Positions 36,701 to 43,069 of a stretch of DNA of 64,000 nt are shown here, piece by piece. Origin of the DNA: Paenibacillus pasadenensis DSM 19293 (GTDB lineage: Bacteria; Bacillota; Bacilli; Paenibacillales; Paenibacillaceae); the NCBI RefSeq assembly GCF_000422485.1, contig NZ_KE383860.1, positions 1-64,000 of the forward strand, written 5' to 3'. The number at the start of each line of letters is the position of its first letter. The stretch's first letter is position 1. The notes below the pieces were generated by a model. That model was not told the origin of the DNA and searched no databases. It worked only from the letters and a program-made list of their open reading frames with translations. The position numbers were made by a program, and so were the translations under genes.

Positions 36701-37433
36701 CCTCCTGCTTCTCCGCCAGCCGGCGGGACTCCGCCGTCGAGCCGCCTTGGGCGAAGCCGGCGATCATCGCCGACAGGCCGCGGAAGCCGCGATTGAGCGA
36801 CTTCGTGTTCCAGGCCATGATGAACGCTCCGGCCAGCACGCCTGCCACCGTCAGGGCGACCATGATGTTCGTCGTCGCCTCGTTGTCCGCGCGCGTCTGC
36901 TCCACGAGCTGGGTCAGGGCGTTGCGATGGTAGCTCGACAGCTTTTCGATATCGGCGACGAGCGATTCCTGGAATTCCAGTCCTTGCGCTTCGCGCAGCG
37001 CGACCGCCTCGGCGCCCTTGCCGGAGCTCACGAGCGAGAGCGCCTGGTCCACATAGCCGAAGAAGTTGGCGGCTGAGCCTGTGATATCCTCCATCATGGA
37101 GATCTCGGACGCATTGGCCGACAGCGATTTGAGCCTTTCGATGCCTTCCAGGACGTTCTGGCGCATCGCCTCGATGTTCGCGCGATTGTTTTCGACCGTC
37201 TGGGCCGTCGGAACGGTCAGCACGTTGACCATGAATTTAGCCACATTGTTCGCATTGCCCCGCATGTCCGTCGCCACGTAGACCTTTGTATAGCGGTCGT
37301 CGTAAATCTCGTTGAGCTGGTCGCTCATGCTGAACAGGTTCCGCACGCCAGCGATGCTGAGGATGATGATGATCGCCAGCAGCAGGGAGAAGCCGATCTG
37401 AACTTTCGTCCGGATTTTCATGTAGGTGCTCAC
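33732..37433 (-). CDS. Membrane hybrid histidine kinase with GAF and three receivers
   Basis: 1233 residues. Two membrane helices (about 11-33 and 188-208) enclose an extracellular helical sensor; a HAMP-like segment, a GAF domain (about 295-435), a long Gln/Glu-rich coiled coil (about 440-540), HisKA with His556 ([10 protein letters not shown]), HATPase, and then three receiver domains (phospho-Asp in [14 protein letters not shown] and L-M-D-I-M-M-P) follow. The GTG start follows GAGGGG. It is the first gene of the operon ahead of CheR and the second hybrid kinase. The layout resembles multi-step sensors controlling sporulation-like or developmental decisions; the actual signal is not known. 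Confidence 0.93.
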   Translation of the reverse strand: MSTYMKIRTKVQIGFSLLLAIIIILSIAGVRNLFSMSDQLNEIYDDRYTKVYVATDMRGNANNVAKFMVNVLTVPTAQTVENNRANIEAMRQNVLEGIERLKSLSANASEISMMEDITGSAANFFGYVDQALSLVSSGKGAEAVALREAQGLEFQESLVADIEKLSSYHRNALTQLVEQTRADNEATTNIMVALTVAGVLAGAFIMAWNTKSLNRGFRGLSAMIAGFAQGGSTAESRRLAEKQEGEFKEVTDAFIALADDLDEKTEAERIYNQNMQEQTWLKTNLANVTVEAQGITDLDRLSGKLAELIAPLTGATYAAFYVRDHMGDAQTLTLRGSYAGMEGGRMRSVIRLNEGLTGQAAADGRAVHLTEVPSDYLKVSSGIGESAVRELHILPLHYQNKVIGVIELGTLQTFTSIHLDLLKQIGESVGMVLHNLFGRIRIEELLRESQTMSEELQSQSEELISQQEELRSSNERLEEQTRALKSSEEKLQSQQEELEQTNEELLQKTHMLELQMKETQKRSQQIEQTRDALEKQTVQLGLASKYKSEFLANMSHELRTPLNSLLILSQMLSDNKEGNLTKKQIEFATTIHGSGSDLLKLIDEILDLSKIGAGKMDVVTEHVPIRDLEQYALRSFQPLSAQKDLVFETKIDEDVPTELFTDSHRVKQILRNLLSNAFKFTSQGSVALHIRKASGPELPEQAEGEWISFEVRDTGIGIPEDKQAIIFEAFQQVDGTTSRKYGGTGLGLAISRDLAKLLGGDVRLTSKPGEGSSFVLTLPEFHIVKSLTEPAEFDAGASFGGMSEAAAALSPGRPAMPAPRRQADEPVRVLQEVEDDLENLQEGDKVVLIVEDDVAFAKVLVDIARSRGFKAITAGQGDKGLSLARTYVPDAILLDIQMPVMDGWSVLHHLKNDADTRHIPVHLISVIDEVQQGLSLGAIAYLKKPVTKEHLDNLFTQIGLFLERNLKRLLIVEDDQAQRLAIEELIGHDDLVITGVSSGKEALRELTEHRYDCMVLDLGLPDISGFELLDQIRRNEELHDLPIIIYTGRELDKREEMMLKKYAETIIVKDVKSPERLLDETTLFLHRVEADLPEDKRSVLRKLHSVETIFEDRNVLIVDDDIRNVFALSNVLEGYKMNIIYAENGREAIEQIEKNPDLDLVLMDIMMPEMDGYEAMRLLRADSRFDKLPIIAVTAKAMKGDRDKCIEAGASDYIAKPVNVDQLLSLMRVWLYK

Positions 37434-37695
37434 CGATTCCCCTCTTTATAGGACTATCATTCTATGAATATCGTTATACGACTATTGATCTTGACGAAAA
37501 GCGGTCCTTCCCATCTATTTTACAGGAGCCGCGAAGCGATCGTCACCCCGAATCCGCAACAAAAATATGGCTATTTGCCCAGGTACGCACGAAGCGGCCG
37601 CAACCTCCAGAGGCAGCGACCGAGTCGATTCAACATCCTATGAAATTGAAATACCCGCTTCCGAGCCTATTGAAACAGAGGAATCGACATTTATT

Positions 37696-38295
37696 TTATT
37701 GCTGCGGAGAGGACCAGAAAAAGTCGATCGAGACAAGCTCTCCGCTGAGAGGCTCGAGGAACAGCTTGGCGGCGAAGCCGCGCTCGTCGACATAACCGAC
37801 GCCGTCGTCAGCCGTGAACATCGGCTCGCCGAACGCCTCCGTCCATCCCTCGAGCGAAATCGGCAGGCTGCCGCTCTCGAGCTCGATCCGCCCCTCTCCG
37901 GCCGGTACGCTCACATACTCCACGCTGCCGCCGGTGAAGCCGACCTCCATGCCGGGATAGGTCCACGCCGTCTGTTCGGGCAGCAGCTCGTCGCGCTGCG
38001 CCGACTGCGGGATGCCGAGCTCGGTCACGACCTGCTCCTTGGCGTCGGAGAGGCCCACTCCATTCACTTCGCTGAAATCCAGCGCCGGCTCCGCCGACAT
38101 AGCGGCCTCGTCCTGCAAAAAGGCCGAGTACGCCGGCGAAGCTGCGCGGACCGCAGCCTCATTCGAATCATCCGCCACCGCCGGTCCGACGGCGACCGCC
38201 GGAGAAGGCGCATAAGCGGGGCGCATGAGCACGCCGATCGTAACCCCCGTCATCAGCAGGCAAGCAGCGGCAACCAGAGTGACGATCCGTTTCAT
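37696..38295 (-). CDS. Secreted or membrane-anchored protein of unknown function
   Basis: 199 residues with an N-terminal hydrophobic segment (about 5-25), then an Ala/Pro/Val-rich linker, then a domain with D-A-K-E-Q-V-V-T-E-L-G-I-P and a strand-rich C-terminus (P-G-M-E-V-G-F-T-G-G). This order of a helix with a short conserved turn and then strands recalls small secreted Paenibacillus proteins of the DUF4309 type, but the match is only by eye. It is monocistronic. Confidence 0.65.
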   Translation of the reverse strand: MKRIVTLVAAACLLMTGVTIGVLMRPAYAPSPAVAVGPAVADDSNEAAVRAASPAYSAFLQDEAAMSAEPALDFSEVNGVGLSDAKEQVVTELGIPQSAQRDELLPEQTAWTYPGMEVGFTGGSVEYVSVPAGEGRIELESGSLPISLEGWTEAFGEPMFTADDGVGYVDERGFAAKLFLEPLSGELVSIDFFWSSPQQ

Positions 38296-38411
38296 GCGCC
38301 TTCCTCCTCGTAAGTGGAATCTTCCGTTTCTTGCTTGATTCCTTCATTTACCACGAGATTCGGGCGGCGAAACAGCTCAAGGCGCACGAAAAAAGCCGGC
38401 GGAACGGCGAA

Positions 38412-39431
38412 TCAGAGCCGCTCCAGCTCCGCCAGCTCCCGCAGCAGCTCCTCGCGGGAAAAATGCTCTCCGATAAAGACGATCGCATCGGGCGCGGCGG
38501 AGGCCGTCGGCACGAAATCGGCTTCGCGGAACGCATACTGGAACAGATACCGGCTCGGCGTGTCGGCGAAGGTGACGATGCCTTTGGCCCGGTAGACGGC
38601 ATCGGGCAGCCGTCTCAGCAGCTGCTCGAACGCGACGCTGTCGAACGGCCGTTCCGGGTAGTAGGAGACGGCCAGCAAATGCTCATGCCGTTCTCCGTGC
38701 GCGCAGGCGTGCCCCGCAGCATGCGTCTCTCCGCAGCCGCAGCCAGACGTTCCGTCCGGCGCTTGCCGGCGCTCGCGGATCTCCTCGCCGGCGATCGCCC
38801 TGCCGCTGGCGTCCAGGCCGTCGAGCCAGCCGTCCGGGACGGCGGCGCGCACCGTCACGGCCAGCTTCGCGCGGCCGTTCAGCTCGCGGAGCAGCTGCTC
38901 CAGCTCGACCCGCTCCTCCGGGTGCAGCTTGTCGGCCTTGTTGAGCACCAGATGCGTCGCGCAGCGGATGCCGTCCGTCAGCAGCCGGTACGTCCGCCGG
39001 CTTCCTTTGCGCAGCTGCAGCAGTCCCGGCCCGTCTACGACGGCGATCGCGGCAGCCAGATGGAGCGGGCGATGCAGCGAGGCTTCCATGACGTTTTCGA
39101 CCAGCTCCAGCGGATTGGCCGCTCCGGTCGCCTCGACGAGGATCACATCCGGCCTGCGGTCGGCCAGCTGCAGCAGCTCCGCGGTCAGATCCGCCTTCAT
39201 CGAGCAGCAGATGCAGCCGCTCAGCAGCTCGCTTACGGGCATGCCGCCCGCTGGCAGCTCGTCGAACGCGACGTCTCCGAGCTCGTTCAGGATGACGGCG
39301 GCCAGCTTGCCCTCCTCGCGGAACCGCTCTGCCAGCCGGGCGAGCAGCGTCGTCTTGCCGCTCCCCAAAAAGCCGCCCAGCAGGACGACCGGTATCGACG
39401 GAGCGGCCGCGGACGGAATCATTTCGTTCAT
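38412..39431 (-). CDS. COG0523 (CobW/YciC-type) metal-associated GTPase
   Basis: 339 residues. G1 loop G-G-F-L-G-S-G-K-T-T at 19-28, the COG0523 C-I-C-C signature at Cys73-Cys76, and a N-K-A-D base-recognition motif. Between the GTPase and C-terminal domains lies a Cys/His-rich insert (C-G-C-G-E-T-H-A-A-G-H-A-C-A-H-G-E-R-H-E-H) likely to bind zinc or another metal. Members are metallochaperones for zinc or cobalt and are often Zur-controlled. An unusual pair of overlapping palindromes lies 140-170 bases upstream; no clear Zur box was found. Confidence 0.9.
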   Translation of the reverse strand: MNEMIPSAAAPSIPVVLLGGFLGSGKTTLLARLAERFREEGKLAAVILNELGDVAFDELPAGGMPVSELLSGCICCSMKADLTAELLQLADRRPDVILVEATGAANPLELVENVMEASLHRPLHLAAAIAVVDGPGLLQLRKGSRRTYRLLTDGIRCATHLVLNKADKLHPEERVELEQLLRELNGRAKLAVTVRAAVPDGWLDGLDASGRAIAGEEIRERRQAPDGTSGCGCGETHAAGHACAHGERHEHLLAVSYYPERPFDSVAFEQLLRRLPDAVYRAKGIVTFADTPSRYLFQYAFREADFVPTASAAPDAIVFIGEHFSREELLRELAELERL

Positions 39432-39558
39432 GCTTGCATCTTCCTCCCCAAAACCGAAATTCCCATCCTATCAGTATACCTGCGGGTCGGCAGTCCGTAC
39501 ACCGGAAGCCGCGAGGCCATTTTTTTCTGTCAGATAAAGGGAATCGATCTGCGGATGG

Positions 39559-39604
39559 GGAATATTTACATCGGGATAACCGATCTTCGAGATCGGAATA
39601 TTTA
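39559..39604. promoter_or_regulatory. Overlapping inverted repeats flanked by direct repeats, upstream of the COG0523 gene
   Basis: Two direct copies of GGAATATTTA (39559-39568 and 39595-39604) flank ATCGG-GATAA-CCGAT and CCGATCT-TCG-AGATCGG, which share the CCGAT and are mutually exclusive hairpins or a compound operator. No T run follows. Confidence 0.45.
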
Positions 39605-39674
39605 ATCCTCTTAAACAAGCGAGTGGAAGGGGGGATTTCGGGGATCCGGCTGTCGCTGGCATCGGGAGACGCGG

Positions 39675-39707
39675 AAAAGCCCCGGAAAGCGCTAGGCGCT
39701 CCGGGGC
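39675..39707 (-). terminator. Terminator of the YflT-like gene
   Basis: Minus strand GCCCCGGA, a loop with its own GCGC/GCGC pairing, TCCGGGGC, then four T, right after the stop codon. Confidence 0.75.
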
Positions 39708-39721
39708 GGGCAAGGCGACGG

Positions 39722-40048
39722 TCAGTGGGTTTTGGCGATGACGAGAATCTTGCCTTGATCGAGCACTTCCTCGTAGCGCTCCGCCTCCAGGTCCGTCAAG
39801 CCGACGGACTCCAGCTTCGAGCGCAGCTCGTCGCCGCGGGAGCGGAACATATTGGCCATGGAGTCGAATACGCCCTCCTCGGACATGCCGATCTTGTTCG
39901 CATCGGAATTTTCGACCAGCCGATCCGTCTGATCCTTGTCATGCGCCAGTACATAGATCTCATCCCGACCATATCCGCGACGGTTCAGTTCCCGTACGGC
40001 CGACATCGCGTCCGTGCCGTTCTCGACAACTTGAATGCTTGGTTTCAT
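39722..40048 (-). CDS. YflT-like general stress protein
   Basis: 108 residues with the family start K-P-S-I-Q-V-V-E-N-G ... A-V-R-E-L-N-R-R-G-Y and the helical middle E-E-G-V-F-D-S-M-A-N-M-F-R. B. subtilis YflT (general stress protein 17M) is induced through sigma-B; a sequence matching a sigma-B promoter lies upstream here. Function unknown. GGAGGG precedes the ATG at good distance. Confidence 0.85.
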   Translation of the reverse strand: MKPSIQVVENGTDAMSAVRELNRRGYGRDEIYVLAHDKDQTDRLVENSDANKIGMSEEGVFDSMANMFRSRGDELRSKLESVGLTDLEAERYEEVLDQGKILVIAKTH

Positions 40049-40127
40049 TGAAAATCCCTCCAGTTTGGTGTAGTCGGTCTTATCGGGAAGCCGCCAGCGC
40101 GGCGGCCTGTCCTCAGCCTAGGCATCT

Positions 40128-40154
40128 CTACCCTTGCCTTGCGGCTCATGAAAC
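40128..40154 (-). promoter_or_regulatory. Candidate sigma-B-type promoter of the YflT-like gene
   Basis: Minus strand GTTTCA (40149-40154), 15-nt spacer, GGGTAG (40128-40133), 80 nt before the start codon. It matches the GTTT ... GGGWAW pattern with single-base deviations. Confidence 0.45.
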
Positions 40155-40316
40155 ATTCAGGACCTTCTCCGCCGCGGCCAGTCCAGCCGAAGCGCCGCTT
40201 CGTCGCTCCTCGGGCCGCTTGGCCCGCTTGTTTTCATTCGGTTTCAAAGTGTTCCGTGCCGTTTAGTTATAACCTAGACATGATATTCCGAGCGAAAAAA
40301 TGGAGGGTACCGCCTA

Positions 40317-41489
40317 ATGATCCAATCGAATGCTTGCCTTGCTATGCTTCTTGCCGGAGGCGAAGGAAAACGCCTCGCCCCTCTGACGAATCGACTCGCC
40401 AAGCCTGCGGTGCACTTCGGAGGCCGCTACCGCATCATCGACTTCCCGCTGAGCAACTGCGTCAATTCCGGCATCAACCGGATCGGCGTGCTGAGCCAAT
40501 ATATGAAGCAGTCGATCACGCAGCATATCGCGGACGGACGGGCTTGGGACAACGCCCGCATCGACCTGCTTTCCTCTAAGGATGAAAAGAACGGCTACGT
40601 CGGGACGGCCGACGCCATTTATCAACATATCGACTTCATCGAGAAGGAAAATCCGGAGCATGTGCTGATCGTCTCCGGCGACCATATCTATCAGATGGAC
40701 TATACGGAAATGCTCACGTTCCACCGCCAGCGCGGCGCGGCTGCGACGATCGCGGTGAAGGAGGTGCCGTGGAGCGAGGCATCGCGCTTCGGCATCATGA
40801 ATACGAACGAGCGGCTGCAGGTGACCGAGTTCGCCGAGAAGCCGGCCGAGCCCAAGAGCAACCTCGCTTCCATGGGCGTCTATATTTTCCGCTGGGCCGA
40901 CCTGAAGCAAGCTTTGGTGAAGGATGCCGAGTCGAGCCGCTCCTCCCATGACTTCGGCAAGGACATCATTCCGCAGCTGCTCTCCGAGGGCAGCAGCGTC
41001 GTCGCGTTTCCTTTCCAAGGCTATTGGAAGGATGTCGGCACGCCGGACAGCCTGTGGGAAGCCCATATGGATCTGCTGAACGGCGTCATCGACCTGAACC
41101 GTCCGGAATGGCCGATGTACACGCCGTCCCTCGACCTGAGCCCGGCCGTCTACGTCGAAGGACGCGGCGAGGTGTCCAACTCGATCGTGCAGCGCGGCTG
41201 CCGCATCCAAGGCTCGGTCGAAGGCTCCATCCTGTTCCATAGCGTGCAGGTCGGAGAAGGCAGCACGATTACGGACAGCATCATCATGCCCGGAGCCCGG
41301 ATCGGCCGAGACGTGCATGTGCACCGCGCGATCGTCGGCGAGGGCGCTTATGTCGCCGACGGCTCGACGATCGAGGGCACGGGCGAGAAGCTTACCGTGC
41401 TCGGAGCCGGAGAGTTCCGCTACAGCCGCTCCCCGCTTCGTCGCCTGCGTCCTGCCGCAGCGATGGAGGAGATCCGCACCGGCTCTTGA
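40317..41489 (+). CDS. glgC: Glucose-1-phosphate adenylyltransferase
   Basis: 390 residues, the normal length. The nucleotide-binding loop G-G-E-G-K-R-L-A-P-L-T, the R-I-I-D-F-P-L-S-N substrate region and V-S-G-D-H-I-Y-Q-M-D-Y catalytic region are intact, and a left-handed beta-helix C-terminal domain of hexapeptide type follows. It makes ADP-glucose for glycogen synthesis. GGAGGG precedes the ATG. Other glg genes are absent from the window, so it stands apart from the usual glgBCDAP operon. Confidence 0.95.
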   Translation: MIQSNACLAMLLAGGEGKRLAPLTNRLAKPAVHFGGRYRIIDFPLSNCVNSGINRIGVLSQYMKQSITQHIADGRAWDNARIDLLSSKDEKNGYVGTADAIYQHIDFIEKENPEHVLIVSGDHIYQMDYTEMLTFHRQRGAAATIAVKEVPWSEASRFGIMNTNERLQVTEFAEKPAEPKSNLASMGVYIFRWADLKQALVKDAESSRSSHDFGKDIIPQLLSEGSSVVAFPFQGYWKDVGTPDSLWEAHMDLLNGVIDLNRPEWPMYTPSLDLSPAVYVEGRGEVSNSIVQRGCRIQGSVEGSILFHSVQVGEGSTITDSIIMPGARIGRDVHVHRAIVGEGAYVADGSTIEGTGEKLTVLGAGEFRYSRSPLRRLRPAAAMEEIRTGS

Positions 41490-41613
41490 GGAGCCGGTTC
41501 AGGCTTGAGGGTTCAGGCGGAAGCGGGCCTGCGGAGATTGACTCCGAGATTGGGGAGGGCCTGTCCGAGCCGGAAGCCGCTCCGGGCACGGACCCTCTTT
41601 CCGATTCCGCTGA

Positions 41614-41697
41614 TGCCCAGATTCCTTTGATCTCCCTTCCCGAAAAGGATGGAATCCGGCCATCAAGGGAACCGCTCCCGCTTCTCCAAGAGGGTTC
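41614..41697 (+). repeat. Intergenic repeat, copy A
   Basis: About 84 bases sharing GCCCAGATTCCTTTGA, then GGAATCCGGCC, then AAGGGAACCGCT.CCGCTTCTCCA with the copy at 57523-57602 (same strand). Similarity weakens but continues upstream. It includes an inverted GATTCC/GGAATC pair. Both copies lie downstream of plus-strand genes. Confidence 0.8.
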
Positions 41698-41770
41698 CGT
41701 TCCCGCCGCTCTCTGTTCTGCCATTTCCAAGGCAGCTCGAACGATCCAAGCTGTCCATCCGCATAAAAGC

Positions 41771-41811
41771 AAAAGGGACGAACCGGAGCCAGACTCCGTT
41801 TCGTCCCTTTT
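41771..41811. terminator. Bidirectional terminator between glgC and the cysteine synthase gene
   Basis: AAAAGGGACGAA pairs with TTCGTCCCTTTT, with an inner CGGAG/CTCCG stem and A and T runs on both flanks. Confidence 0.9.
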
Positions 41812-41901
41812 TGCGTTTTTAGCCCGGCTGCGGCGGCGATCCCGCTCCGCCTTGCCGATGCGGAGGCCGAAGGGCGCTCGCGGCTGAGGCTGCGGCTGCG
41901 A

Positions 41902-42831
41902 TCATGGGGCGTCGAACACGCCCATGCTCAAATACCGCTCGCCGCTGTCCGGCGCCATGCAGAGCACCCGCTTGCCCGGACCAAGCCGGGCCGCCTCCCG
42001 CAGCGCCGCCCAGACGGCCGCTCCGCCGGACGGGCCGATCAACAGCCCCTCCTCGCGCGCCAGCCGCCGGCATGTCTCCAGCGCCTGCTCGTCCTGCACC
42101 TGCACGATCTCGTCGTAGACGGACGTGTTGAGGATGGCAGGCACGAAGCCCGGGCTCGTGCCGACGAGCTTATGCGGTCCTGGCTCGCCGCCCGACAGCA
42201 CCGGCGAGCCTGCGGGCTCGACGACGACGATGCGGAGACCGGGCAGCCGGCGCCTCAGCTCCTCCCCGGTGCCGGTGATCGTGCCGCCCGTGCCGGCCGT
42301 CGCGACAAAGGCGTCCAGCCGGCCGTCCATCTGCTCCCAGATTTCCGCGGCCGTCGTCAAGCGATGCGCGTCGGGGTTGGCGGGGTTTTCGAACTGCTGC
42401 GGGATGAAGCTTCCCGGGATGCCGGCGGCCAGCTCCTCCGCCTTGCGGATCGTGCCCGGCATCCGCTCGGCTGCCGGCGTCAGCACGACCTCCGCCCCAT
42501 AGGCGCGGAGGATGCCGATCCGCTCCTTGGTCGCGTTGTCCGGCATGACGAGAATCGCGCGGTAGCCGCGCGCGGCCGCGTTCATCGCCAGTCCGATGCC
42601 GGTGTTGCCGCTTGTCGGCTCGATGATCGTGCCGCCGGGCAGCAGCCGTCCGGATTTTTCGGCTTCAAGGATGAGATTGGCGGCGGCGCGGTCCTTCACG
42701 CTCCCGCTCGGATTGAAGCTCTCCAGCTTGACGCAGACTTCGGCCAGCTCCGGGCCGGCCAGGCGGTTCAGCCGCACGGCGGGCGTGTCCCCGATCAGCT
42801 CCGTGACGGAGCGGACGATTCTAGGCGGCAT
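41902..42831 (-). CDS. cysK: Cysteine synthase A (O-acetylserine sulfhydrylase)
   Basis: 309 residues. PLP lysine Lys46 in S-G-S-V-K-D-R, the substrate loop T-S-G-N-T-G near 73-78, and the phosphate-binding G-T-G-G-T-I-T-G-T-G loop near 180. It forms cysteine from O-acetylserine and sulfide. A clear AGGAGGGG precedes the ATG. Paralogues differ in substrate (for example O-phosphoserine or cystathionine synthase forms), so CysK is the likeliest but not the only reading. Confidence 0.88.
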   Translation of the reverse strand: MPPRIVRSVTELIGDTPAVRLNRLAGPELAEVCVKLESFNPSGSVKDRAAANLILEAEKSGRLLPGGTIIEPTSGNTGIGLAMNAAARGYRAILVMPDNATKERIGILRAYGAEVVLTPAAERMPGTIRKAEELAAGIPGSFIPQQFENPANPDAHRLTTAAEIWEQMDGRLDAFVATAGTGGTITGTGEELRRRLPGLRIVVVEPAGSPVLSGGEPGPHKLVGTSPGFVPAILNTSVYDEIVQVQDEQALETCRRLAREEGLLIGPSGGAAVWAALREAARLGPGKRVLCMAPDSGERYLSMGVFDAP

Positions 42832-42933
42832 GGTCTGCCCCTCCTCTTCCTTTTGCGATATGACCCATCGTAAAGGAAGAGGAGGCCGGAATCAACCGGC
42901 CTCCCCGAACCGCCTCTGCGGCTGTCGCTATAG

Positions 42934-42994
42934 GGCATGCCGTTGCTGACCTTGCGGCTGCCCATGCGGCATGTCGTTGCTGACCTTGCGGCCT
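42934..42994 (+). repeat. Short tandem direct repeat, 34-bp period
   Basis: GGCATG(C/T)CGTTGCTGACCTTGCGGC occurs at 42934 and again at 42968; a decayed third unit is near 43048. It lies between the PL11 and cysteine synthase genes and has no coding role that I can see. Confidence 0.7.
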
Positions 42995-43069
42995 GCTTCA
43001 TGCAGCATCGCCCCGGAGCCCTGGCGCCCTTGCAGCTGCCGCTATGCGGCATGCCCGTCCGTCCTTGCT

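Noticed and set aside
34122-37076. A 984-codon open frame on the plus strand
   Set aside because: It is the mirror of the triple-receiver kinase; no RBS and no domain match.
39471-39713. An 80-codon minus-strand frame upstream of the COG0523 GTPase
   Set aside because: No RBS; it crosses the palindromic element and the YflT terminator, and the composition is random-like.
42934-42994. CRISPR-like array
   Set aside because: Only two close units with a 7-base gap and no spacer diversity or cas genes.
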